From assembly GCA_963920525.1 (NCBI GenBank), contig OY986437.1:28601063-28665062 (forward strand): 64,000 nt of DNA, read 5' to 3'. Numbering within the stretch: the stretch's first letter is position 1; each line of letters opens with the position of its first letter. The translations under genes were made by a program, and so were the position numbers. This stretch comes from Dichetophora obliterata. Lineage: Eukaryota; Arthropoda; Insecta; Diptera; Sciomyzidae. Of this stretch, positions 45,306 to 57,044 are shown one piece after another. The notes under the pieces are model-generated. The model saw only the letters and a list, made by a program, of their open reading frames with translations. It had not been told where the DNA came from and made no database searches.

Positions 45306-45985
45306 TTGGGCCTCTTCTGCTAGATCTGTTATGAATTTTCTGTTATGAATCATAAAAGATGTCGACCAGAAAAGATGTTATCAATCTCCGAAAACAAAAA
45401 TCTATTACAATTCCGTAAACTTCTGTTATGTTTGCTGTCAATAAAATTAAATTTGTAGACATGAATATAAAATGCAAGCGCACATTTACTTTGTCCAATC
45501 TAAAAAGCTGCACGAAACGCACGTCAGGAAGATTGAACGGTTTGCTGTTTTGGCGTAACTCCAGCAAAGTGGCCCGATGGTTTTTTCTATTTAAAACTTG
45601 TCTTTATAATCTTACATTTGCCTCCTTTTATGAGCCATGCTTAATGAAATTCGTAAATAAACATCAATTTTTCAGACCAAAATGTTCACTTTCTAAGAAT
45701 TTATTATGATAAAAGACAGAAAAATGTATATGTTATTCTGTTGTCTTTCATTACAGATTTCAGAGCAGATTTTGTCATGCAGAATACAAAATAAAAGATT
45801 TTGTAAAAGACTTTTTGACAGTTCAAAGAATATGCTTTGATTAACAACAGATTTCATAAAAGATTGTCGTGCAGAAGACGCATTTTGGTCTCGTAACAGA
45901 TTTTTTAATAGCTCAAAATTTGTATGGGAAATCATAACAGAATAACAGAATTTTTTCATAACAGATTATGCAGAATACTCCCAAT
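45306..45985. mobile_element. ~680-bp TIR element with CTGTTATGAA repeats
   Basis: Left TTGGGCCTCTTCTGCTAGAT then CTGTTATGAA; right end inverted TTGGGAGTATTCTGCATAAT then CTGTTATGAA. CTGTTATG and CAGATT-type motifs repeat several times inside in both orientations. No target duplication is evident and no transposase is encoded. Confidence 0.65.
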
Positions 45986-46806
45986 TATTTTTATATTATT
46001 TACACTGAGAATACAAAATTACTTCAAAATTAAACAAAAATATTAAAATAGAAATTTAACGCTTGATGACTGACTAAGTTTCTGTTGTCATGACTTTACT
46101 GGTTTTTTAGATATTGCAAAAAATAAAATTCATTTGTATGGAAGGTGCCACACCCACTTGCCCAAAAATTTAAAAAACCCTTTTTAGTACTTTTCTGTGC
46201 CTAAAGCACTAATAACGTCATAAAAATAATTATTCTCTATAGTTTGTACAAATCATTCCATTGTGCAGTGCTCTGTATGGCTCACACAAGACAGGTAGTG
46301 CAAATTTAAAGCATTCATAACAGACTTGCTTATGGAGAATAGATCATTTTTCTTTTTTTTTATTATTTTTAAATTTTTATATATACGTAATATTTTTTTA
46401 TAAATTTTCTATGTGATCCAGAACGTTTATTTTTTTAATTTTTAATAAAAAACTTATTAATTTTACAGAAAAATAATTTTTTTTTAAATAATCATTTTTG
46501 TAATGTACGTGTATTAAGAGTACTTGACTCAGAAATCAAGAAATTTTAACAAGCCGTTACTTCGCAAAATTAATTTTATTAAAACAGTGGCCTAAAACTA
46601 AATTCTTTGTAGCTCATTGAAAAAAAAACTTAAAAAAAATTGCAATTAATTTTTTTTTTCATATACACTTCAATAATATCTATAATAAATATAAAAATTA
46701 TGACTTCCTGTTTTACGTGGCTAGTTTCACGAATTTTCACTCAGTCTTATCACAATAAATGTTTTAAATTGAGTCTTTTTCTTTTTTTTCCAATGCGCAA
46801 TGTTAT

Positions 46807-47184
46807 TTAAGGTTCTTTATCAAGACCATAAATACACAATGGCTGGCATGTTGCGCTGAAAGTTGCTCTCGGTGCTCGGTAAAATTCATTCATTTCGTGA
46901 GGGAGACTAACCCCCAAAATCCCCCTCCTGCGTACGCACCTGCTATCAGTATAGAAAAGGTTGAGAAATCCTCTTTTTTGGGATTTTGTTTCTTTTGGTG
47001 ACCGTTTTTGGACACATTTCGATGCTATTTCGACTTCAGTCGCCATAACTACGCCATTTATACTCCGATTGTCCCAAATTGTCCAAAATTCTCTACAAAA
47101 ATCTGGCTTAGTTAAACGTTTTGGAATTAAATTAACCCATTGAGGACGTACAACATGTTCCTCCCTCATCTTCATAGGGTTCAA
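46807..47184 (-). other. Unrecognised open frame crossing the hAT right boundary
   Basis: A 125-codon minus-strand frame. The first ~80 residues (47184-46951) are polar and protein-like (KMREEHVVRPQWVNLIPKRL; EFWTIWDNRSINGVV) but match no family I can name. The last ~45 residues are read from the terminal DNA of the 7.8-kb hAT-type interval, so the frame as a whole is a chimera. The first part may be a relic of the older element whose ends are the outer inverted repeats. Confidence 0.35.
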
Positions 47185-47375
47185 TTAGTACCCTAACTGT
47201 TTATTTTATTTTATTTTAGTAGTGCATCTGAACACCTTTCCAAAAAATGGAAACTTATCAAAACCAGACTACCTTTGTTAACGTGGCAGTCATTTGAATC
47301 AAATCAACAAAATTTGAGGTTTTTTTGCCAAAAAAAGTCACTTTTTAAAAAATAAATTCCAGCAAGCCTAAAGGT

Positions 47376-47469
47376 TAACACATCGCGAAATCCTTTTGTG
47401 GAGGGTACACCAATGAGCCAGGGAATATTTAAGACTGAGTTTATCAAACACTATTTTTTAGACCCTGCC
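47376..47469 (+). repeat. Right arm of the outer ~100-bp inverted repeat
   Basis: Partner of 38954-39053. It ends near TAGACCCTGCC. It lies about 430 bp outside the hAT right end, whereas the left arm lies about 100 bp outside the left end. Confidence 0.6.
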
Positions 47470-48180
47470 TAATGTATGCTAGCTAATATACCCCGTTTTA
47501 CTCTGGGATTTATTTTGTACAATAACCAGATGCGGGTTAAGTAATAGCTTAAGTAATTGGTAGCAAGCGTTTTATTTGTAATTGTGTCTTATTTATTTTG
47601 TGATAAAAAATATCCTATTTCCCGAAAAAAGACGTAAGCTACCTACATGTCAAGTTTGGAGATACTTATTTCTTAATAAACTAAGTTACATGTCTTAATT
47701 TTGAAAATAATTTTTTATTTTTATTATTATTTTTAGTGTTTGAAACTTATTTGTAAAAGTCAAATTCTATGAAAGCAATGATAACAACTTTATTTTGCTA
47801 TGAATTTATAGTTGATCTTATTTTTTCAAAGTAGTATGAGTTGAACCAAAAAAATGGACTTATTCCACTATCAAAAATAAATAGTCAACATGTTGTTTTT
47901 GAAAGTGTTCCATTTATGGATAAAAAATCGTTTATATTATTTAATTATTATATAGGTAACTACTGTGTGATAAAATCTGATCATTAAATAATGCTAAAAA
48001 AATATCCTGAATCAGTTAATATTTGCCAATAATTTTAAATTTTATCCAACTGAAACCTTCAAATATCTCAATATACACAAAAGTGGACTTTTTCCACTTT
48101 CATATATAACGGCTTATATAATTTTCGTTTTCAGCAATTTCATTACATGCATCAAGCACATTTTAAGCTTCTAATATCAA
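47470..48180. other. No gene recognised
   Basis: AT-rich. GTGGACTTTTTCCACTTTCA and a related TGGACTTATTCCACTATCA near 47853 are a short duplicated motif. No coding signal. Confidence 0.5.
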
Positions 48181-48294
48181 GCTTAACATTTAAGTATTAA
48201 GAAAATTGTGTACTTGAATCAAGCAAACTAGTTTCAATTCAAAGAAAAGAAATTTCTCAAGAAAAAAAAAATTCTTTACTTGAATTAAGCAAAT
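48181..48294. repeat. AAGCAAATTG tandem array, left piece
   Basis: TTGAATCAAGCAAACTAGTT, TTCAATTCAAAG and TTACTTGAATTAAGCAAATT units as in the array at 54166-54945. The piece is cut by the LTR-like insertion at AAAT (48291-48294). Confidence 0.8.
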
Positions 48295-50850
48295 TGTAAT
48301 GTACACACCTTAACATTATAAGCCAGCGGTCGTCAGCGCCTAACTCTTTCCACTCTTTCCACTCTTTTACAACAACTTCAAGATTTTCATGATTGTTGTA
48401 ATTCGCCGAATTGTTCACATGCGCAGCTGCACCTTATAACACAGCGCGTGTGTGTTGTTGTTTCTTCTTGTTGTTGTTGGTAAATATAGCACATGTTGTT
48501 GTTGGTGTTTTTTTCGTTGTTGGTTTTACAGTGCATGCGACCGCGCACAATGGTAATTTTGCATAGTGTTTCGTCGCTACCGACATGCGTGTTGTTGCTT
48601 TTATGTGTTGTTTTTATATTAATAATTCCTTATTGTACCACGGAGCCAACTATTTCTTGTTTTTGTTGTTTTTTGTTGTAATTGTTGTTGCACTCTTAAA
48701 AAAAAATTTTTGACTATCCCTGTTATAAACTACTTATAAATCACATTAAAACAAACAACTATTAAACATATTTAAAAAGATACATACTTTTACGGTACGT
48801 ATCAGCTTATTCTATTTTACTTCATTATACTAAAATAATATAATAACAATAAGAGCATATGTTCATACTAAGCACTACTATCTATTTCATTCGCACACAT
48901 GTACTAATATTGCTGAATACAAAATATATGACATTACATTTTTACTTTTATTCCTACACAAATATATTAACATATAATTATGTTTACGTTTTCTAATAAT
49001 TTAAGTCTACTCACTCACACACATTATACTACTATTACTAAATTACAAATATGTATGCGATATTCTACTATTTTTTTTTACACTAATTTAATAACATATG
49101 ATTCTGTTTACTTTTTAAATACAAAAACAATTGTTAACTAGTTTTAAGACAAAATTTCGTTATACATGCTATAAAAGAACGAACAAATTTCAAATAAAGT
49201 TAAACTAGTTTTGAGCTCTAACAGCTGCCAACTGTTTTCAATTTTTATAAGTCTTGAGCTTTAATAGCTGCCGACTTAAACTTTTTAGCCTCTGCACTTT
49301 TTTTAGTTAACGGCATAAAAATGATATTAAAAATAGCGCCAGTGGCGAACTTCGCCGGCAACCTATTAGGGCACGTTTATAGTGACGGCTGGAAACGCGT
49401 CCTGCTAAAAGCAGCTGAAAGTGCGTATAGTGCGCGTTTGCCGCTGGTGACTTGTTTCAGCTGGTTTTTGACTATTTTGGGTTTGTTTGTATATATAAGT
49501 TTTTTTTTTGTTTATTTTTGCAACCGAAGCATCAAAAAAGCCACATGATTCCGTTCATTCATTTTGCTTTCCTCAAACCAACAAGCGCAGAGACGAAAAT
49601 TCGAAAAACGTTGCTGAAACGCGCTTCCTGCAACTGCAAGTCGTTTCAAGTCACTTGAGGTACCAGCTTGTTTCTATTTTTTACGCAAGTGTTTTCTGCT
49701 GGTTTTTGTTGCCTTCTTGTTGTGTTTTTATTTCAAATTTTTTTTGACAAAAAAAAGATCATAGAAAGAACGCACATTAAAAAAACGTACATCAGCTGCT
49801 GGCCCAAGATTTTTTGATGCTATGACTCAGCGAAAACGCACTTCAAGCCGCATGAAGCCACTTGATCATCCATCTGGTTTTAACTTTTTTCTTTAGGTTT
49901 TGTTTTTGTTGTATTATTTTTGATATTGCAACAAAGCAATACAAAACTAATCTAAACAAAGTTGTTATATCTTGTTGCTGCTATTTTTGTTTGTTTACTT
50001 TTGTGCTTAAAATCAAATGGAAAGGAAGAGCGCACATAAAAAATTTGATAATCTTCGATTCTCTGTTTTAAATGAAACGCACTTGCAGCCGCTAATCGAC
50101 TGTGTGTATTTTTTGCGGTCAAGAAAATACAGCATAACAACTGAGCGCAATTTCGTGTTCTTGTATGCTTCTTACTTTTTTTGTTGGTCTTCTTAGTTGC
50201 TATCGTGTGGTTCTTTGTTTTTTTGAATGAATGAATTCAAGGAAATACAGAATCGATCGCGACAATGGCAGTCAATTGTGCTGCAATTTGTTGTTTTTTC
50301 GTATATCAATATTTTTTCGAGGAATTTAGATTGCTCCCGCCAACGTTGCCAACTTTGTGGGAAAAATCTCTTTTCATTCGTTTGTTCATTTTACACACTT
50401 GCTTTTGTGCACAAGAAAAACAAAGAAAAGACGAAGAAAAGGAGCAACAGCAAAAACAAAAAAAAAATTGTTTTCCTTGTTTCTTTTTCCATTTCATGTT
50501 ATTTAACGAAAGTAATAAGCAAGCAACTTGTAAAATGAATCAAAACACAAGCAAACCGTGCGAGCGAGCGAGAAAGCAACAATCGGGAAGATGGAAACCA
50601 GTCACTTGAAGTTGCAAGCTCGGCTGTCATTATACGGACTTTGAGCTTGTTTCATATGATTGTATGTGCAGCGTTTTACTTCTCGGTCCGGTCCGGTCCA
50701 GCAACAAGTCGCCACTATAAATGCGCCCTTAAGCAGGTCCTAAAACTTTTATTATAGAACGCGAGTCCTATTTTTATTCTTTTTAAATAAAAAAGGCGCG
50801 CACTTAACATGGTGATCCTGCGATATCACCAAGTAACAAAACATATTACA
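48295..50850. mobile_element. Candidate solo LTR (TG...CA, AAAT duplication) with nested TIR element
   Basis: Begins TGTAATGTAC and ends ACATATTACA. AAAT flanks both sides (48291-48294, 50851-50854), and joining the flanks gives the array unit AAGCAAATTGTTTTCAATT. TG...CA ends with a 4-bp duplication are the signature of LTR retroelements. No gag or pol lies inside. Subtracting the nested 49367-50729 element leaves ~1.2 kb, a plausible LTR length. An AAATAAAA lies near 50786. A non-LTR explanation (an unknown element with short TGTAAT ends) remains possible. Confidence 0.6.
49367..50729. mobile_element. ~1.36-kb TIR element with GGGC(G/A)C(A/G)TTTATAGTG ends
   Basis: Left TTAGGGCACGTTTATAGTGA; right inverted TTAAGGGCGCATTTATAGTG. 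The inverted repeat continues weakly for ~30 bp. The interior has three diverged ~250-bp repeats, each marked by GAAACGC(G/A)CTT..TGCA(A/G)C(T/C)GC and a following T-rich stretch (near 49615, 49830 and 50070). The frames of 60-114 codons inside (Phe/Cys/Lys-rich) follow these low-complexity runs and are not supported as genes. Exact ends and target duplication are uncertain. Confidence 0.65.
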
Positions 50851-50910
50851 AAATTGTTTTCAATTAAAGGAAAATAATTTTCTCAAATCACGCAAAATAA
50901 TATATTTTTA
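50851..50910. repeat. AAGCAAATTG tandem array, middle piece
   Basis: AAATTGTTTTCAATTAAAGG, then CTCAAATCACGCAAAATAAT. It is continuous in unit phase with 48181-48294 on the left and 54166 on the right. Confidence 0.85.
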
Positions 50911-51925
50911 CACCCAATGAATATTTAGGATAAAATTAAGAAATAAATCTTTGTAGAAATACAAACGGAGTATATTCGTAGAATGTACAAATATTTTGTA
51001 CATATTACAAACGTTTGTAGTATTGGCCGCATGAAACAAAAGTTTTGAATTCGTAACTTTGTACATTCTACAAACGCTCGTTTGTAAAAATCTATAATAT
51101 ATAAATTTGTGATATGAACGAACATTGTTTGATAATATACAAAGTGGTAGCAGCAGCGTTCGAATATTCACATATATGTATATATATCTTCCCATGTTTT
51201 TTATGTAATCCTGAACAAAACAAATCGCTTTCATAACAGTGGAGAATATAAGAAAAAATCTTTCACTTTGTATAAGTGGTGGGCGTACTTTTGGTCCAAC
51301 CACGCCCAACTCAACAGTACAATTAATTTATCTTTCCAGGAGTACGTACATAAAATTTTTTGTCAAAATCTCGATTGGGAATGTTTTTGTCACCCTTTTA
51401 TATGGAAAGGGAACCACTGTGCAACAATTCGATCGAATTTTTGAATCAACTCAATCTAAAAATTATACATAAATCAAATCAGAAGTATATTTTTACAGAA
51501 ATTGTTTGTGTTTTGTGAAATATTTTTGTGTGCAAGGTGTCAAAATAAAGAGAAATTATATAAACCAAGAATAAAAGGGCGTTATAGTCTTCAACTCCAA
51601 GATTTTTTCTGTTACTATTAGCCGCGGCCAGTTACCTGACTGATAAGGTAAGAATTCTTTTAGATGGAATTTATTACCATCTTATCAATTTAATCCAATG
51701 AATGAAAGTATAGAATCAAATTATATTGCTGTTATATATGTACTATATTGTTTTTAAATTAGAATTTGGCGTGTTTTAATTAATGTTTGGCGTGAACGTC
51801 TTATTCGCAACATTTTTGTATTTACTTATATTGAAATTCTCAAAAAATCGACTTTCATCTCATTTATTACGCGTTGATATTTCTTCAGTATATTTAATTT
51901 TTTATTGTAGCCATTGTACGTATAT

Positions 51926-52234
51926 TAGGGCGGGTCAATTTGTATGGACGAATTTTTTGGAGGTCTGGCTCAGCGAAATTCGTAAAATACATGTAATTTC
52001 AAGACTTTTTCTCCACTACAGCATATACAAATTCTGAAAAAAAGCTGTGCGGACTTTCGTAAATAGATTTTGTTCTCAATTATAAAATATGAATGTATGA
52101 ATGTATGTGTATGAATCTATTTACGAAAGTCCGCACAGCTTTTTTTCAGAATTTGTATATGCTGTAGTGGAGAAAAAGTCTTGAAATTACATGTATTTTA
52201 CGAATTTCGCTGAGCCAGAATTTGACCCGCCCTA
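51926..52234. mobile_element. 309-bp hairpin MITE with 8-bp duplication, hAT-type
   Basis: TAGGGCGGGTCAATTT at the left and AAATTTGACCCGCCCTA-type complement at the right. The arms then match almost perfectly for >110 bp (GGCTCAGCGAAATTCGTAAA ... AAGTCCGCACAGC) around a ~50-bp loop. The left arm has ~25 extra bases after GTCAATT. ACGTATAT flanks both ends exactly (51918-51925, 52235-52242). It is non-coding. Confidence 0.93.
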
Positions 52235-52979
52235 ACGTATATATATTACAATTTAATTATTGGTCCGGGCAGAACGATTTTTTATGTAGCGCTAGTAATT
52301 CCATTTTCATTCTCTGGCTATATTTAAATCTAGACGTTAAGCAGCAACACGTTGAAGAAATACAAAATCAAACAGTACCAAAAGTAGTGACAATTAATAT
52401 CGAAAGCGCAGCATGACTGTATAGCGAAAAAATATTTAAATTGTATTTTAGTAACTTCTCAATTAATATATGTATACATTTATTACTGATAAATATTATT
52501 AATAATTTACTGTTTTTGCAGATATTTTTTTCCTTCTCTTTTGATATTTTTTCTTTTAAATAAGAAATAAGAAGTCAAGAAATAGAATGAGTGAATATGT
52601 TTGAAACTTAAAATATTTTATTTTAAAACAACGTTCAAATATTCTAGTTTTGCAAGGGTTAATCTCTATATATAATTCGTCTGTATCTCCTGGCTTACAC
52701 TCATCGAGACTTGACTTCTTGGTCATTCCCTTTTTAACTTCCACCTTTCTCACGTTTGATATCCGTGTCTTTTATCCATAAAGGTAGGGCTAGCCCGTCT
52801 TGACGAATGTAAGCCAAGAGTATGTCACTGGACTCTTCCGAAATAGAATCCAGGAACCAATAGAGTTGGTTCCTGGATGGTTTGGATTTACAATTGGACC
52901 CGATTGGTTGTGCTGCGATCGGGAGTTTTCTGGTACGATGAGTATTGTAGCGGTATTTTTTTATCCATCCTGAACACTA

Positions 52980-53160
52980 GAGAGCGCTGTCTAGTCTAAA
53001 ATCATTCAATTCCCAATCAATGATTTGAAAAAGTGATTGCATTCATTTTTTCAAATCATTGATTGTGATCTACAATTTAAAATCCCAATCAATGATTTGA
53101 AAAAATGAGTGCAATCGTTGGTTGGAATCGTTGCAATCTTTGGTTGGAAATTATTGACTG
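52980..53160. repeat. Inverted and direct repeats of CAATCAATGATTTGAAAAA
   Basis: CCCAATCAATGATTTGAAAA occurs twice directly (53011, 53082). Its complement TTTTCAAATCATTGATTG (53048) lies between them, so the segment can fold two ways. It is followed by GTTGGTTGGAATCGTTGCAA repeats. Function unknown. Confidence 0.75.
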
Positions 53161-53739
53161 CATTTACGTGATTTCATTTATATCTTATTATTATTATCAA
53201 AAGTATCGATATCTCTGTTGAACAAGTATTGGAAATTCTTAGTTTAATATTATTTGTTTAACATTTTATCTTCATTACTTGCAAGCAAATTAATTTTTAA
53301 TAAGCTTTTCTTAATTTTATGTTGTTATTTATTTTTTGGTTCGCTCTCACTCTCTTTCACACGTTTAGCTTATTCTTTTAATATTTGAAATCCTTATACG
53401 CGATTTAAAATCTTGGAATAAATTTTAGTACAGCTGAGAGTATACTGCATATTTTTTAACCTTGCGTTTTAAAATTTAAACTTTCACAAATACTGAACCA
53501 TACTTAAAATTTTTCTGCACTAAAATTAAACCAAAGAAATATTGCAATTTGCAAACTTAGCATTAACATTACAATCTGATTTCAAATCAGTGACCCCTTA
53601 ATACTGGCAGCACATCTACCATTTCTAACATGGTTTTATACAAAGGCTGTGTTAAAGCTCAGCAGATCCAAGATCCTGTGAAAGATCCAATAACTCAAAA
53701 ATTATTTGATATTGAATAAAAGACGCAAATTGTTATATA

Positions 53740-53880
53740 ATCGAATAGTAACCGATTTTCGACTAAGAAATAGCTTGGTAATCGCACCAGTAATCATTCT
53801 TCGCTTATGTAATCGCTTAGTAATCGGTATTGAGCTAAGTAATCGCTTGGTAGTCGCTTCAGTAATTGGTATTCGGTTCA
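53740..53880 (+). repeat. Short tandem repeat around TAATCGCTTAGTAATCGG
   Basis: Seven to eight imperfect units of 17-25 bp, each containing (A/G)TAATCG and CTTGGTA or CTTAGTA. It lies just inside the right terminal block of the 3.25-kb TIR element and encodes only artefactual frames. Confidence 0.75.
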
Positions 53881-54165
53881 AGATAAAATTTGTTAATACT
53901 ACGAATACGTTCGTGCAATGTACAAAGAGATTCGTAAATTCTGTAAAAAGGAATCTTATATTGTACAAAGGCATTCGTAATATTGAATAATTTTCTTTGT
54001 AGATGAAACGAAAGCGTTTGTAAAATATACAAATTTTTTCTTTGTACAATGTACAAATGGTCATTTGTATTATTCACAAAGTCTTTCGTAGGCTGAAAAG
54101 AACAAAGGGCTTTGTAGAATACAATAGTTGTTTTGTACATAGTACGAAGCTTTTTTTTGGGTGTA

Positions 54166-54945
54166 AGTAAATATTTTATTTAAATCACGCAAATTGGTCT
54201 CAACTTAAGGAAAATAAATTTCTCAAATAAAAAAATTATTGTAGTTTTCAGTAAATTGCTTACTTGAATTAAACAAATTGTTTTCAATTCAAGCAAAATA
54301 AATTTCTCAAATCACGCAAATTATTGTATTTTTCAGTAAATATTTTATTTAAATCAAGCAAATTGGTTTCAACTCAAGGAAAAGAAATTTCTCAAATCTA
54401 GCAAATTATTCTTGTTTTAAGTAAATTCTTTACTTGAATTAAGCAAATTGTTTTCAATTCAAGGAAAATAAATTTCTCAAATCACGCAAAATATTATATT
54501 TTTCAGTAAATATTTTATTTGAATCAAGCAAATTTGTCTCAACTTAAGGAAAATAAATTTCTCAAATCTAGTTAATTATTCCAGTTTCAGTAAATTGCTT
54601 ACTTGAATTAAACAAATTGTTTTCAATTCAAGCAAAATAAATTTCTCAAGTCTATTATTTCTCAAGCCAACTATAATAATTTGTAGTAAATTGTTTACTT
54701 GAATCAAGCAAATTTTTCTCACTTTAAGCAAATATCAGATTTAAATCTTTAAACAATTATAGAGTCTTAGCAAATATTTCAAAACTTGTTAAAATTTTTT
54801 TTTTTAAAGTCATGTGTTTTAGATGTGCTTACTTCTAGCAAAATAATGCTTGAATTAAAAAATTTTCGCTTGAGTGTATACTGATAGCCTATTTGCTTGA
54901 TTCAAGTAAAGAATGCTTGAGTTTTTCTCTCCGTGTATATAAATA
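54166..54945. repeat. AAGCAAATTG tandem array, main piece
   Basis: Four to five ~115-bp units with AAATTTCTCAAATCACGCAA, TTTTTCAGTAAAT, TACTTGAATTAAGCAAATTG and TTTTCAATTCAAGCAAAAT. The last part becomes irregular and ends TTTTTCTCTCCGTGTATATA, the same terminus as the 5036-5710 repeat. Insertions at AAAT and at TA have dispersed this array over 48181-54945. Confidence 0.85.
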
Positions 54946-57044
54946 AACAATTCTTTTGTTGCTGCTATTATTTATTTCATATAACTGAATCATGCAATTT
55001 TTGAACCAACTAATGGGGCTTGTTGCAGATCCCGTAATGTGATGTAGTTAAGAGTTAATATCTAGAACAACAGCTAGATAAGCGGATGCTTGTCATTGAG
55101 TATTTGTTGTTCTTTTTATGTACATCAGTGTCAATGTCTGCATTTATGCTTGTTTGTTTGCACACGTTTTCTAAACTATTCTCAATGAACTTCGTTTTAT
55201 TCCTCAAACCAATATAAATGCCAAAACAAACACCGTTATGCATACTGTCGTATGCTTCCGCTTTTTATTTGTTTTGTATTTTTGTCGCCATTTTTATTGG
55301 ATACAATTTCTATAAATATTTGCCTATTTTTATGCTAGTGTAGACACATATTCGTGCTATTTATAGAAGCTTTTTTTACCAAGCTTGATTAATTCGCATT
55401 TGGAACTGTTTTTTTTTTCAATGTCATATAGATGGTTTTTTCCCAAAACTGCATGCTTGTTTAATAAATTATATACCTTAAGCAAATTTCTTTTTTCCAT
55501 TAACTTTAAGTTAGTTTTTTGCTCTAGCAAAGCCAGAACTATCACCAACTAAATGTGCCATTTTATAAGCCATCCTGTATAGATCGATGTTAGTTATCTA
55601 CAATCAAGGCAAAAACTCTGCCATCAATCATTGCCACGCAATCATTGCTCAACATGTCGGAAATAAGTGGCAAAAACATTTGCTTTGGCCAGTCTGCCCA
55701 AATTAACTGAGAAACTGACCTAAGCACTGACATTAAAGTCTCATTAATCAGTTGTAAATCATTTTGCGTAGGCTAGAAAATTTAACTTTGCTCGAATTTC
55801 ATCTCTGTCAATATCAATAAATTGCATTGAAAACTTAATGGCTCTTACATTATTTACTAGCAAGATTTATAACTGACAGAAAATTTTATATATTTTGAAT
55901 TACTCGTACTCAAAACATTTCAGTCTCACAATTTTATCTCATTTATCTGATGCTCAATGCCCATCAAACGTAATAATCGGTATTCTTAAACATTTTTAGC
56001 TCACTTAAGTTTCAGCAATTCTTGGCTGAGGTGCCAGTAAATTTTTAGTATTCATGTCTCCAAATTTTTATTTTTCCATTTTGTTTGTTTTATCTGCACG
56101 AGCAGCTTTTAATATAAAAATTCTACTGGACTAAAGCTTAATGGTTTCCTTTTTTTTTCTCTGCAACGTGCTAAGAATCTAAAAAATAAAAACTCATTCA
56201 TCTTCACTTCACAGTCAGAAGGATAAGCGCATCATTTTGTGTGGGCCGCCGTCAGCTAACCGTACTTAATCTTTGCCAACCACCTCGAAGCTATACAATT
56301 AATTGAAGTCTTAGACAAACATTTAATGTTACCAAATTGAAAGTTTCTCTTGAAAGCTATGCGACCAGAGTTTGCTGTGTTTATGTCATATACGAGTATT
56401 GATGTTTTAAAATAACGCTTTAAGCTCTATTAAGCGACAAGAATTTGTACTTAATAAGCATTAAATATAATATCCTTGGGAGCTATGCCCGCAAACATAA
56501 AATAGTGGTAGAGATAAATACAGGCAGAGATACAGCCACAAAGATGTACACACATGCACAGTGCTACTGCTACTCACTCGACTAAGCTTTAATTAAAATC
56601 GATTTTCGATTAAAAACATTGTATAAATATCTAGTTCAACGCCAAACCCTTGCTTGGCATCTGTCAGGATGTTGCTCGGTTAAATTGACAGTTGGGGAAT
56701 TTGGTTAAATTTGGTTGCTTTTAAAGAGCAAAAGCATAGCTACGAGCTGCTTACTTGCTTGGTTTCTTTGACAATTTAGAATAATTTAGAATAAAACAAG
56801 GCTTTAAAGTTTGTACAATTATAACGTATATAAAAGTTATATATGTCATACACACATATTTTTGTTTTTTAAGTTTAATTTACCATAAAAAAATTTTTAT
56901 TTTTACTATTTTAATAGAGATATAGTTGTGAGTTGAGTAGAGTTGAGTAAAACTTTTTTGATTATAGTAAACTATTGACATTCTAGTTACATTCTGTTAA
57001 AAAAAGTTGCTTCAAAGCTGCTCACTTTCGCAGTATTTAAATTA
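54946..57044. other. No gene recognised
   Basis: AT-rich DNA without element ends or supported coding frames. Poly-T runs lie near 55413 and 56150. The texture resembles 11741-13852 (possible unique host DNA). Confidence 0.5.

Larger units (their letters stand above)
39154..46942. mobile_element. 7.8-kb hAT-type insertion, composite, no transposase seen
   Basis: The left end CAGGTGCGTACCCAG and the right end (inverted) CAGGTGCGTACGCAG are inverted repeats matching at 14 of 15. Both are followed inward by G-rich sequence (GGAGGGTTTT; GGAGGGGGATTTTGGGGG). Perfect 8-bp duplication CTATCAGT lies at 39146-39153 and 46943-46950. CAG-type ends with 8-bp duplications define hAT elements. The interior holds foldback elements, MITEs and tandem repeats but no recognisable hAT transposase, so this is a non-autonomous element swollen by later insertions, or a very decayed one. 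Confidence 0.85.
50911..54163. mobile_element. 3.25-kb TIR element, long form of the CACCCA family
   Basis: Left end CACCCAATGAATATTTAGGA, with 256 bp matching the 109-452 copy up to GCAGCAGCGTTCG; right end ...AGCTTTTTTTTGGGTG, with ~165-270 bp matching the other half of the 437-bp MITE (53890/53997-54163). TA lies on both sides (50909-50910, 54164-54165), and the host array rejoins in phase (TATTTTTA-AGTAAAT). So either the 437-bp form is an internal-deletion derivative of this, or this copy gained ~2.8 kb. The interior has a 309-bp hAT-type MITE, AGGAACCAA/TTGGTTCCT hairpins (52853-52875) and unrecognised frames. No transposase is identified. Confidence 0.88.

Noticed and set aside
49321..50609. 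Several 60-114-codon frames as small secreted proteins
   Set aside because: Hydrophobic stretches come from T-rich repeats inside a TIR element; frames overlap on both strands and are not conserved in its internal repeats.
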